This document shows, piece after piece, positions 36,295 through 44,977 of a DNA stretch of 64,000 nucleotides. This stretch comes from JANQSS01 sp965249735. GTDB taxonomy: Bacteria > Bacteroidota > Bacteroidia > Chitinophagales > Saprospiraceae. Positions within the stretch are counted from its first letter, which is position 1; each line of letters begins with the position of its first letter. The stretch lies in contig CBDFMS010000022.1 in NCBI GenBank assembly GCA_965249735.1, forward strand, positions 248,001 to 312,000. Reading direction: 5' to 3'. Made by a program: the position numbers and the translations under genes. The notes beneath the pieces were generated by a model. It was not told where the DNA came from, did no database searches, and worked only from the letters and a program-made list of their open reading frames with translations.

Positions 36295-36466
36295 CATAAG
36301 CTTCACTATTGGTTAATAAAGGCAGCGCCACCTGAAGTCGATAAGATTGACCGACTTTTAATTATTGTTCTTGTTTATTGATGGATCAAGAGGTTTGTCT
36401 GAAAGCGACAAGAATTTTATAAATAATTATTAATGTTGTACACGACTCTAAATGAGGGAAGCAATA

Positions 36467-37321
36467 TCATGATGTTCGCAAAAAACTATTGATTTTTTCC
36501 AGGGCTTGAAAAAACGGGGGTGGAAATGCATCGGCCGTCCAGGGCTGTTTCATTCCAAACGTATGATTCGCTCCGTGAACAACAAACAATTCTGATGTCA
36601 GACATGCCGCATGCAACTTTTTAGCATCTTCTACAGACACAGTTTCGTCATTCTCTCCGTGAACAATGAGAACCGGCATCTTCAGTCGTTTAATGGCGGC
36701 AGGAATATCCAGGCGATTTTTATGCGCACTAAAATCTTCATAAAACTGAAAATACAAGGGCATATTTTGATGCGTCCGCGAATTCATAATGTATTGCACG
36801 CCGGTGTTTCTCCATTCATCCAAATGCTCTCCTCCCGGAAAACGCTGTGCAAAATCTCCAACGGCAGACAAAGTGGCCAACTTTGAAATCCGTTCATCTT
36901 CGGCAGCTTTTAAGATAGATATCCCTCCGCCGCGACTGTGACCGAGCAAATTAATTTGAAATAGATCTTTTTCTTCCTCAGGAATTAAATGAGAGGACAC
37001 CACGGCGTCAATAACAAGGCCAAGGTCATCAAGTTCAATCGAATAATTATTATGGCCGAATGCTTCCAGGTCCGGAAAATCAATGACATCCTCTGCCGTT
37101 CCACCGTTGAAGGAGAAATTAAATTTGACAAAAACATATCCTGCTTCCGCAAAAAAGGAAGCCATATTGTTGAAAGCTCCCCAATCTTTATAGCCTTTAA
37201 ATCCATGAGAGAAAATAATAACGGGTTTAGGAAGATTATTGGAATGATAAACGATGTCAACCAATATAGGTCGATTTGCACTTCCATCAATAATCCTATT
37301 GTTTATTTTAATGAGACTCAT
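36467..37321 (-). CDS. Alpha/beta hydrolase
   Basis: 284 residues, cytoplasmic (no signal). The oxyanion region is FSHGFKGYKDWG (37-48), the nucleophile elbow GHSRGGG has Ser129, an Asp is in VHGENDETVSVEDA, and the His is in GANHTFG. This is a complete Ser-Asp-His triad of the dienelactone hydrolase/acyl-peptidase-like type. The substrate is unknown. It starts 25 bp after ruvC and shares its direction, so they are probably co-transcribed. Confidence 0.88.
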   Translation of the reverse strand: MSLIKINNRIIDGSANRPILVDIVYHSNNLPKPVIIFSHGFKGYKDWGAFNNMASFFAEAGYVFVKFNFSFNGGTAEDVIDFPDLEAFGHNNYSIELDDLGLVIDAVVSSHLIPEEEKDLFQINLLGHSRGGGISILKAAEDERISKLATLSAVGDFAQRFPGGEHLDEWRNTGVQYIMNSRTHQNMPLYFQFYEDFSAHKNRLDIPAAIKRLKMPVLIVHGENDETVSVEDAKKLHAACLTSELFVVHGANHTFGMKQPWTADAFPPPFFQALEKINSFLRTS

Positions 37322-37346
37322 ATATGATTCAAATTATTCGGGTATA

Positions 37347-37910
37347 TTATTTTCGTACGCGACTCTTATGGTGGCTGGCAAAACTTTTCCAATCCCGAAA
37401 TTTTTTTCCTCCCACTTGACGTTCATTTTGAAGGTAATGACAAATTGCCGCTGCCAATGCATCGGTTGCGTCATTTCCGGGATCGATCTCCGGCATTGTG
37501 ACGTGATGCTTTAAAAGAGCCGAAACTTGTTCTTTTGATGCATTGCCATTACCTGTAATGGCTTTCTTGATCTTTTTTGGGCTGTATTCGACAACGCGAA
37601 GTCCACTATTCAAGCCCGCTGCGATAGCAACACCCTGGGCCCGTCCCAATTTCAGCATCACCTGCACATTCTTGCCATAAAACGGGCTTTCAATGGCCAT
37701 TTCGTCCGGATGGATCCGCGTTATGAGCAAATTCATTTTGTCGTAGATCATTTGCAACTTGTCAATATGCTCATAAGGAGATGTAATCTTATACGCCCCT
37801 ACTTCTACCAACTCTATACTCCGACCCACAACACGGATTGCGCCAAAACCCATGATGTTGGTTCCCGGGTCTATGCCAAGTATGATTCTTTTATCAGATA
37901 TATTAGCCAT
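37347..37910 (-). CDS. ruvC: Holliday junction resolvase RuvC
   Basis: 187 residues. The four catalytic acids are present with family spacing: Asp14 in GIDPGT, Glu74 in AIESPFYGKNV, and Asp147 and Asp150 in GNDATDALA. RuvC cuts four-way junctions together with RuvAB during recombination. A -7-like box abuts the start codon. Confidence 0.96.
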   Translation of the reverse strand: MANISDKRIILGIDPGTNIMGFGAIRVVGRSIELVEVGAYKITSPYEHIDKLQMIYDKMNLLITRIHPDEMAIESPFYGKNVQVMLKLGRAQGVAIAAGLNSGLRVVEYSPKKIKKAITGNGNASKEQVSALLKHHVTMPEIDPGNDATDALAAAICHYLQNERQVGGKKFRDWKSFASHHKSRVRK

Positions 37911-37917
37911 TGAGGAT

Positions 37918-37925
37918 TAAAGGTA
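37918..37925 (-). promoter_or_regulatory. -7-like box directly upstream of ruvC
   Basis: Minus-strand TACCTTTA ends 7 nt before the ruvC ATG, the same distance as the TACCTTTG boxes of tatC and the antiporter. Confidence 0.35.
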
Positions 37926-38071
37926 AGTAGATAGAATTGAATAGGCAGGATTCTGAAACTACACCTTGACAGGAGATCTTATGGCTTAGTTTGGCAAAAC
38001 TTTCACACTTCTTTATGATTATTGTTTGATAACATTACCGAAAAATGACGTCTTAGAGACAAAGCTTTTGC

Positions 38072-38434
38072 ATGAAGACTCTTCATCCACAACCAAATTC
38101 AATCAAATCATCCCTTCAAAACAGCATTATCCTTGCTGATTCTGCATTATTGTATGAAATGACAAGGCGCAAATTCTTCCAAAATTTTCCGTTGAAAAAT
38201 GCAATTTTGGGTGTCAGCTTTTTGTTTCTAGTACGGATGATTGAACCTTTGAACATACTTATGTCATCTTTGTCGATCGAATTGATGACTCCACTCGTAG
38301 CCGACTTCAATCAAATCGCGATAGATTCCGGTGTGTTCATATTCGTCTTTTCGATCGTTCTTTTGTTGTTATTGAAGGTATTCGATAATGGAAATCAGCA
38401 TATTAATAACTTATTAAAAATTGAATGCATTTGA
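38072..38434 (+). CDS. Small hypothetical membrane protein
   Basis: 120 residues with no recognised family. Two hydrophobic segments lie at about 44-66 and 86-102, with a basic stretch (MTRRKFFQNF) before the first. It ends right at the start of the DUF3108 gene, overlapping the earlier of two possible ATGs, so it looks like the first gene of a three-gene unit. Coding status rests on length, hydrophobic pattern and position only. Confidence 0.5.
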   Translation: MKTLHPQPNSIKSSLQNSIILADSALLYEMTRRKFFQNFPLKNAILGVSFLFLVRMIEPLNILMSSLSIELMTPLVADFNQIAIDSGVFIFVFSIVLLLLLKVFDNGNQHINNLLKIECI

Positions 38435-38436
38435 GC

Positions 38437-39276
38437 ATGATCTCGTTTAAAATCATCATCACCAGTTTACTCAGCATAATTGCTTTTTCGGCTCCTCGTC
38501 CTATTGAGCAAATAACGCCTTCTGACAGGTTTGCGAATATGGAGTGTGAAATGGAAAACAAAGTGTTTGTCGATGGTGAGAAAATCACCTATGCCATTTA
38601 TTACAACCTTAAGCCCTTCTGGATAAAATCCGGAGAAGTCTCTTTTACAATGATCGACAAGGGAGAGACCTACTTTGTAGAAGCGAAAGGTCGCACGGCT
38701 TCTTCTTTTGAGTGGTTCTATAAAGTCAGGGATACCTATACGTGCGAAATAGATAAAAAAACGCTTCTTCCAATACGCTCTACACGCAATATACGAGAGG
38801 GCGGATATCGAAAAGTATCGACAGCAGAATATGATTTCAGTAAAAATATGGTAACGGCATATTCCGGCAAAACTGAAGACACTATGAAAAAATTCGAAAT
38901 AGACATGGATGATTGTATGCATGACGTACTTTCCATCGTCTATTACGCTAGAAATTTCGATTATTCTAAGGTTGAAACAGGTACATGGATTCCAGCAAAT
39001 GTTTTCCTGGATGATGAAAAATATAATGTGGGCTTCAAATACCTTGGAAATGAAGTCAAAAAAGTCAAGAAACTAGGTAAGGTGGATGCTATCATCTTGA
39101 AACCACAACTTGTTTCCGGATATGTCTTTGAAGATGATACAGAAATGACAGTTTGGGCTACAAATGACGGAAATCGTTTACCTCTAGTCATTGAATCTCC
39201 CCTCACAGTTGGTTCGATCAAAGCTATTTTGAGGAAATACGAAAACTTACGACACCCCTGGTCAATAAAAAAATGA
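38437..39276 (+). CDS. DUF3108 domain-containing exported protein
   Basis: 279 residues from the ATG at 38437, which begins a clean signal peptide (MISFKIIITSLLSIIAFS). An in-frame ATG at 38425 is an alternative. The DUF3108 fold is recognised from FVDGEKITYAIYYNLKPFWIKSGEVSF, TASSFEWFYKVRDTYTCEID, and the closing VWATNDGNRLPLVIESPLTVGSIKA (matched in pieces). These periplasmic proteins have a lipoprotein-carrier-like beta sheet and no known activity. The TGA overlaps the next ATG by 4 bp. Confidence 0.85.
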   Translation: MISFKIIITSLLSIIAFSAPRPIEQITPSDRFANMECEMENKVFVDGEKITYAIYYNLKPFWIKSGEVSFTMIDKGETYFVEAKGRTASSFEWFYKVRDTYTCEIDKKTLLPIRSTRNIREGGYRKVSTAEYDFSKNMVTAYSGKTEDTMKKFEIDMDDCMHDVLSIVYYARNFDYSKVETGTWIPANVFLDDEKYNVGFKYLGNEVKKVKKLGKVDAIILKPQLVSGYVFEDDTEMTVWATNDGNRLPLVIESPLTVGSIKAILRKYENLRHPWSIKK

Positions 39277-39866
39277 AACGTCTACTTGCTATACTTGGAA
39301 TTTTGGGCCTTATTGGGCTTGGATTTTATTCCGGTTTCAGGCTTAGCAAGTTAGGTCACTTTGATACACATACCATCGAAAGTAAAAATGTGTTGTTGAA
39401 GGAAGTGAAAGATGTGATGAAATTGATCACCGTCGAAGGCTACTTCTCTGAAGTGTATGATTACAAGGATTATTGGTTGACAGACTGGCGACCCTTCACA
39501 AAAAAAGCACTAATCCGTGTAAAAGCCAAGGTATCCATTGGTTATGATTTGGAGGATATTGTATTTGAAGCAGACGATTCAGCCAAGGTTATCTATATCA
39601 CCGGCTTGCCAAAGCCCGAAATTCTCTCGATCGATCATGACCTTGATTATTATGACTTGCAAGAGGGATCTTTCAATTCATTTAAGGCTGAGGATTATAA
39701 CAAGCTCAATGCACGCGCCAAGGCCTTCATCGAAACGCAAGTGTATGAAGGTGAATTATTTGAAAGCGCGCAGCAACAAATTCTTGATGTTCAAAAGGTT
39801 GTGCGTGCCTTGGCCGATGCACAAGGTTGGTCTGTTGAATTTCAAAATTCATCTATTTCGGGATAA
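39273..39866 (+). CDS. DUF4230 domain-containing membrane-anchored protein
   Basis: 197 residues. One N-terminal membrane helix (about 5-22, LAILGILGLIGLGFYSGF) is followed by a soluble DUF4230 domain: LITVEGYFSEVYDYKDY, ALIRVKAKVSIGYDLEDIVFE, ITGLPKPEILSID. The C-terminal helix contains LNARAKAFIETQ. Its function is unknown. ATGA overlap with the DUF3108 gene implies coupled translation. Confidence 0.85.
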   Translation: MKRLLAILGILGLIGLGFYSGFRLSKLGHFDTHTIESKNVLLKEVKDVMKLITVEGYFSEVYDYKDYWLTDWRPFTKKALIRVKAKVSIGYDLEDIVFEADDSAKVIYITGLPKPEILSIDHDLDYYDLQEGSFNSFKAEDYNKLNARAKAFIETQVYEGELFESAQQQILDVQKVVRALADAQGWSVEFQNSSISG

Positions 39867-40025
39867 TCCGAACGGATTTTAAAATGTATAGTCACATCAT
39901 TAGCCACCAGGCCATTTCTTAGACATAAGGTGCTTTGAACCAGAATCAAATCGATTCATCTATCCTGAAGATTTAAGATTTTCTTGACGTCAAAAGATCA
40001 TTTCACCACGTTATTTCATTGGGTG

Positions 40026-40055
40026 TTTGCAACAAAATTTAATCGCCTATATTTA
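40026..40055 (+). promoter_or_regulatory. Probable promoter of the POT transporter genes
   Basis: TTTG at 40026-40029, an 18-nt spacer, then TATATTTA at 40048-40055, one mismatch from TAnnTTTG. The ATG follows 41 nt later. The surrounding gap (39867-40096) holds nothing else I can recognise. Confidence 0.5.
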
Positions 40056-40096
40056 CGACTTCTTGAATTTTTACTAGTAAACTTCACAATACCACC

Positions 40097-41656
40097 ATGA
40101 ATCAAAATGCATTAATTGCCGATCAGCAAACGTTGTTTGGGCACCCAATAGGTTTGTTTTTCCTTTTTTTTACAGAGATGTGGGAGCGATTTTCCTACTA
40201 TGGAATGCGAGCGATTCTGGTGCTGTATCTGGTTGCTGAAACGGGTGCAGATAACCCCGGATTGGGATGGACCAATGGTAAGGCCATTGCACTATATGGT
40301 TGGTATACGATGTTTGTCTATGTAGCGTCTATTCCCGGAGGTATTATTGCCGATAAAATATTGGGACAACGAAAATCTGTTTTCGTCGGTGGACTATTGC
40401 TTGTCGCTGGACACAGTATCCTTGCTGTCGAACAGATGTGGGCATTTTACGCTGGTCTCATCCTAATTGTCATGGGAGTTGGAATGCTCAAACCAAACAT
40501 ATCGACTATGGTTGGTGGCCTGTATCCCAAAAGCGCACAAAATCAAAGGGATATGGGATTCTATATCTTTTACATGGGTATCAATCTTGGTGCCGCGGCC
40601 GCAGCTTTAATAGTTGGATATGTTGGTCAACGAATCGGTTGGCACTATGGCTTTGGTTTAGCTGGTATAGGAATGGCCATTGGCCAATTGACCTACTGGT
40701 TTGGTCAAAAACATCTTGAGCATGTAGGAAATCTGGTAGAAGACCATCGCGATGAAACAGAACGAGAAAGTAAGAATCTGCTAGTTGCTATTTTTCATCA
40801 CAAGAATTCCATTATTGGATTTTTGATTACGACTTTAACTGGTCTCCTCATTTGGTTTTGGGGAGGATCCTGGTCTTATGGCCTGCTAATTATTGGATTG
40901 GCTTTTGCAGTTGGTGTTGGAATTGTTGTCTATAATGATGGCAACAAAATTGAAAAAGACAGAATTCTGGTCACTTATTTATCATTTTTAATCATCATCG
41001 TATTTTGGGGAGCGTTTGAACAGGCAGGTGGTTTGTTAAACGTTTATGCTGATCAGAAGACTAATTTATCACTAGGAAGTTTCGATATCCCCGCTAGTTG
41101 GTTTCAATCTGTTAACGCCATTTTTATTTTAATTTTTGCCACTATCGTAGGTAGTTTTTGGGTTTGGTGGAAAAACAGAGGAAAGGAATCATCATCACTT
41201 TTTAAAATGGCTATTGGTGTAATCATCATGGGCTGGGGATTCTTTTTCATGACAATGGCAAGCAAAGAAGTTGGGTATGATAATGTAGGAAATGTCATTG
41301 CAAAATCAGGAATGCACTGGCTCGTATTAGCATATTTATTTCATACGATTGGAGAATTATGTGCATCACCGGTTGCTCTTTCATTTATAACTAAACTGGC
41401 TCCCGAAAGGTGGATGGCATTTATGATGGGTGCCTATTTTGCGGCAACTGGATTAGGGAATAAGGTCGCAGGGCTGCTTGGAGAATCTGCATCTGAATTA
41501 GGTGAGTTCACCATTTTTACCGGAATTGCGATTTTCTGTACACTTATGGGCATTCTGGTGCTTTTGGTTCTAAAGCCACTCAAAAGATTGGTGCATGGTG
41601 CAGAGGACCTAGACCGTAGTGACCATGATGAGGCCGAAGGCTTTGAAATGGCTTAG
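40097..41656 (+). CDS. POT/PTR-family peptide transporter
   Basis: 519 residues, 12-14 membrane helices. The ExxERFxYYG proton-coupling motif is in helix 1 (Glu27, Glu30, Arg31, Phe32, Tyr34, Tyr35, Gly36). The later PTR2 signature GFYIFYMGINLGAA lies near 155-170. These inner-membrane symporters import di- and tripeptides with protons. A second POT gene follows after 66 bp in the same direction. Confidence 0.93.
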   Translation: MNQNALIADQQTLFGHPIGLFFLFFTEMWERFSYYGMRAILVLYLVAETGADNPGLGWTNGKAIALYGWYTMFVYVASIPGGIIADKILGQRKSVFVGGLLLVAGHSILAVEQMWAFYAGLILIVMGVGMLKPNISTMVGGLYPKSAQNQRDMGFYIFYMGINLGAAAAALIVGYVGQRIGWHYGFGLAGIGMAIGQLTYWFGQKHLEHVGNLVEDHRDETERESKNLLVAIFHHKNSIIGFLITTLTGLLIWFWGGSWSYGLLIIGLAFAVGVGIVVYNDGNKIEKDRILVTYLSFLIIIVFWGAFEQAGGLLNVYADQKTNLSLGSFDIPASWFQSVNAIFILIFATIVGSFWVWWKNRGKESSSLFKMAIGVIIMGWGFFFMTMASKEVGYDNVGNVIAKSGMHWLVLAYLFHTIGELCASPVALSFITKLAPERWMAFMMGAYFAATGLGNKVAGLLGESASELGEFTIFTGIAIFCTLMGILVLLVLKPLKRLVHGAEDLDRSDHDEAEGFEMA

Positions 41657-41722
41657 TAATAATATTTAATCGAATTTTTTTAGATAAAATTGAAATTGTT
41701 TTAACATTAAAAGAATAGTTAT

Positions 41723-43474
41723 ATGAGTTTGAGTACAAGTCGCGAAGACTTTTTTAAATCCAAAGTATTAGGTCATCCATCCGGACTATTTGTCCTTTTC
41801 TTCACTGAGATGTGGGAGCGATTTTCTTATTATGGCATGCGTGCTTTACTTGTCATGTTCTTGACGGCTTCTTTATTAGGAGATGGATGGGGTTGGCCAC
41901 GCGAACACGCTATGGCCTTGTTTGGCTCCTATACAGCCTTGGTTTATTTATCGACCATGATTGGTGGATGGTTTGCAGACAATAAAATTGGTTATCGCTG
42001 GGCCGTCGTAATCGGGGCTTTGCTGATGACAATGGGTCATGCCTGTATGGCTTTAGAAACTCAATTTTTCATCTACTCAGGATTAACTTTCCTGGTTTTT
42101 GGTAGTGGGTTTTTCAAACCCAATATGACCTCAATCATATCCGAAATGTATAAGGACTATCCCGAAAAAAAGGATGGGGCGTATACCATTTTTTATATGG
42201 GAGTGAATGCCGGTGCATTTCTGGGTATCCTTCTGTGCGGTTATCTAGGCGAAAAAATAGGATGGAGCCTTGGATTTGGTTTGGCCGGAATATTTATGCT
42301 CTTCGGTCTATTACAATTTTGGTTTGCACAAAATATTTTTGGTGATGTAGGTAAGGTGCCTGATAAAACTCAAAGATCTGAAGCTGCTGCAAATGATGGC
42401 GACAAGCGCGTTCCGTTTACAACCTGGCAATTCATCGTTATCGGGTTATGTGCATTCTTAGGTCTTGGATATATCTTAAACAGTCCAATTTCTCTGATAT
42501 CAAACAACGAATACAACCTGTTCAATTTTGATGTCATGGGTTTATCCGGAAACAACTTTGCTATTTTACTGGCCTTGGTCTTGTTTCTTTTCTTGTTGAT
42601 TTATCGATTGAACCAATATTCCCAGTTTACCAAAGAAAAACTTATGGCAGTTACCTTTTTTGCCATACTCACAATATTTTTCTGGGCCATATTTGAGCAA
42701 GCTCCTGGCTCTCTAACTATTTTTGCTCGAGACTATACTGATCGGGTTCTTGAAGGAAGTGCTGCGAATATTTTCAAGGTGGTTAATTCACTTATGACAA
42801 TCATCCCGCTAGGCATTATAACCTATGTGTTATTTTTATTATTTAAACAAACATTTGCAAAATACGCCTTGGCAAATTTTATTTTAGGAGCGAGTTTCCT
42901 TGTTATTTGGGCAATAGCGATCTGGATGTTAACGAATGAATTTAAAGACACAAAAGCTGAAATTCCTGCGTCATGGTTTGGCGTATTAAATTCTTTGTTC
43001 ATTATTGCATTTGCACCTCTGTTTTCGAAATGGTGGGAAAGCAAATACAATCCCAATGCCAATGTCAAATATGGTATTGGATTGACCTTGCTGGCCATTG
43101 GAATGGCATGTGTTGCCATGGGTTCAAGTAGTATAGCACCGGGTGCTGCTACTGCCTCCGTAGGTATCATTTGGTTGATTCTCGTTTATTTCTTTCATAC
43201 GCTTGGTGAATTATGCATTTCGCCACTTGGACTATCGTATGTGAGTAAACTGGTACCAGCACGTATGATCGCTTTTATGTTTGGTATTTGGTACATCGCC
43301 ATTGCCATCGGCATGAAATCTGCCGGGGAATTGGGTGCGAATATCGATCGTATAGCAAATGAACACGGACTGAGTTATTTCTTCTGGATTCTAACCATCA
43401 TTCCGTTAGTTCTTGCAGTCATAGCCGTTTTATTTACTCCGATTACCAAGCGATTGATGCACGGCGTTCGATAA
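41723..43474 (+). CDS. POT/PTR-family peptide transporter, second copy
   Basis: 583 residues. It has the same ExxERFxYYG motif (Glu29, Glu32, Arg33, Phe34, Tyr36, Tyr37, Gly38) and the signature AYTIFYMGVNAGAF. It is 64 residues longer than its neighbour, mainly in the middle and later loops, and clearly diverged, so the duplication is old. A strong terminator follows. Confidence 0.93.
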   Translation: MSLSTSREDFFKSKVLGHPSGLFVLFFTEMWERFSYYGMRALLVMFLTASLLGDGWGWPREHAMALFGSYTALVYLSTMIGGWFADNKIGYRWAVVIGALLMTMGHACMALETQFFIYSGLTFLVFGSGFFKPNMTSIISEMYKDYPEKKDGAYTIFYMGVNAGAFLGILLCGYLGEKIGWSLGFGLAGIFMLFGLLQFWFAQNIFGDVGKVPDKTQRSEAAANDGDKRVPFTTWQFIVIGLCAFLGLGYILNSPISLISNNEYNLFNFDVMGLSGNNFAILLALVLFLFLLIYRLNQYSQFTKEKLMAVTFFAILTIFFWAIFEQAPGSLTIFARDYTDRVLEGSAANIFKVVNSLMTIIPLGIITYVLFLLFKQTFAKYALANFILGASFLVIWAIAIWMLTNEFKDTKAEIPASWFGVLNSLFIIAFAPLFSKWWESKYNPNANVKYGIGLTLLAIGMACVAMGSSSIAPGAATASVGIIWLILVYFFHTLGELCISPLGLSYVSKLVPARMIAFMFGIWYIAIAIGMKSAGELGANIDRIANEHGLSYFFWILTIIPLVLAVIAVLFTPITKRLMHGVR

Positions 43475-43499
43475 TATATCGATTAAAAAAATAAAAAAA

Positions 43500-43527
43500 G
43501 GTCACCCAAATGGGTGGCCTTTTTTTA
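43500..43527 (+). terminator. Rho-independent terminator after the POT genes
   Basis: GGTCACCC (43500-43507) pairs with GGGTGGCC (43512-43519), with a 4-nt loop and a run of T immediately after. An A-run before the stem lets it act in both directions. Confidence 0.9.
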
Positions 43528-43579
43528 TGTGCACTACTGCGCTATCACAATCTATTCTATCAGACGAGAACCAGATATA

Positions 43580-43610
43580 TTGAAAAACAATTAAGAAAAG
43601 TGTATATTGG
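43580..43610 (+). promoter_or_regulatory. Probable promoter of the beta-helix/PKD operon
   Basis: TTG at 43580-43582, a 20-nt spacer, then TATATTGG (43603-43610), one mismatch from TAnnTTTG. The ATG follows 61 nt later. Confidence 0.4.
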
Positions 43611-43671
43611 TAACTCCTACCTGTCTGAGAATTTTATTTCGAATTGATTTCTTAAACTTTAAAAGAGTATT

Positions 43672-44931
43672 ATGAAATACGTAATAGGCTTGTGTTTATT
43701 ATTGCTACTCAATTGTCTAAATACAACAATATCATCAGGTCAATCGGCCATATTAGATGTTGAAAGCATTGACAAAGGGGTGCTCTTACCTCGCATGACA
43801 ATGGCCCAGCGAGATGCCATCATCCTACCTGCGCATGCTTTGATCATCTATCAATTGGATCAGCAACCTGGATTTTATTACAACAGCGGCACGGCAGCCG
43901 CTCCTGTGTGGATGCCCATGTCAGGAAATGATCCATTACCGTGTGAATCCCGAATCGCCATTGATAGCCTTCCTTTCTCCATCGATTCGAGTGGATCGTA
44001 TTATGTAACATCCCACCTCATAGGCGTCACCGATCTCGACGGCATATCGGTCAATGTCTCCAATGTCAGTATTGATCTAAACGGATTTACCCTGCTTGCC
44101 GGTGGAGGGACAATCGGTAGCGGAATATTGGTCACAGCAGCAATTAAAAATTTATATGTCCATAATGGAAATATCCAAGGTTGGGGAGATGAAGGTGTAT
44201 CAGCTTTCATGGCAGAAAATTCAAGATTCGAAAATCTGCGACTCCTTTCTAATCAGCACGATGGATTAATGGTTGGAAATAACAACTCTATTTCTAACTG
44301 TCAAAGCGCATCAAATGGATTGGATGGAATTGATACTGGCCGCAATTGCACCATCAAACATTGTGTGACAAATTTGAATGGGGATGACGGTATTGAAAGT
44401 GACAGAGGATGTATTATTTCTTCTTCAGCCTCTTATCAAAATATCGATGATGGATTTAACTCCGGTTTTGCAAATACGGTAATAGACAATGTAAGTACCG
44501 AAAACGGAGATAGGGGATTTTTTATAAACAGTGGGTCAACAGTAGGCCGCAATTCTTCATCCTATAATATAGATGAAGGATTTTTAATAGGCTCAGCATG
44601 TATTGTTCAACACAATACGGCCCGTGCTAATTCAGGCCATGGATTCGAAACGCTTCAGGAATCATTTTTTACGGATAATATTTCAGATAGTAATGCTTTT
44701 GCAGGGTTTAGTACAAGTTCGAACCGGGTAAGATTTGACAATAATCAAAGTACGACAAACGGAACATATGGATATGAAGTAGCAGGATCGTCTGATTGCA
44801 TTATCACAAGAAATACAGCAATCGGTAACACACTGACCAATTATTTTATATCCGGAGGAAATAGCCTGGGCCTTATTGTTGGCCCGGCCCTATCCTCAGT
44901 AACAAATCCTTTTGCCAATATAAGCCTATAA
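43672..44931 (+). CDS. Right-handed beta-helix repeat surface protein
   Basis: 419 residues with a signal peptide (about 1-24). Residues 25-85 (ESIDKGVLLPRMTMAQRDAI, then LIIYQLDQQPGFYYN) match a segment common at the N-terminus of Bacteroidota tail-fibre-like and surface proteins. Residues 120-400 are a parallel beta-helix with rungs of about 22-25 residues, such as NLNGDDGIESDRGCIISSS, typical of NosD/pectate-lyase-like folds. No T9SS domain ends the protein and no catalytic cluster is evident. The 2111-residue PKD protein follows after 46 bp, so the two may act together. Confidence 0.78.
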   Translation: MKYVIGLCLLLLLNCLNTTISSGQSAILDVESIDKGVLLPRMTMAQRDAIILPAHALIIYQLDQQPGFYYNSGTAAAPVWMPMSGNDPLPCESRIAIDSLPFSIDSSGSYYVTSHLIGVTDLDGISVNVSNVSIDLNGFTLLAGGGTIGSGILVTAAIKNLYVHNGNIQGWGDEGVSAFMAENSRFENLRLLSNQHDGLMVGNNNSISNCQSASNGLDGIDTGRNCTIKHCVTNLNGDDGIESDRGCIISSSASYQNIDDGFNSGFANTVIDNVSTENGDRGFFINSGSTVGRNSSSYNIDEGFLIGSACIVQHNTARANSGHGFETLQESFFTDNISDSNAFAGFSTSSNRVRFDNNQSTTNGTYGYEVAGSSDCIITRNTAIGNTLTNYFISGGNSLGLIVGPALSSVTNPFANISL

Positions 44932-44977
44932 TATTTATGCCTGTTATATTTAATTCGGCCATCTAATACATAAGATT

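Noticed and set aside
39538..39882. 114-codon open frame overlapping the DUF4230 gene
   Set aside because: Lies in another frame of a well-supported gene; composition is a frame-shifted shadow.
40097..43474. Tandem POT genes as a frameshifted or split single gene
   Set aside because: Each is a full-length transporter with its own N-terminal motif and complete helix set.
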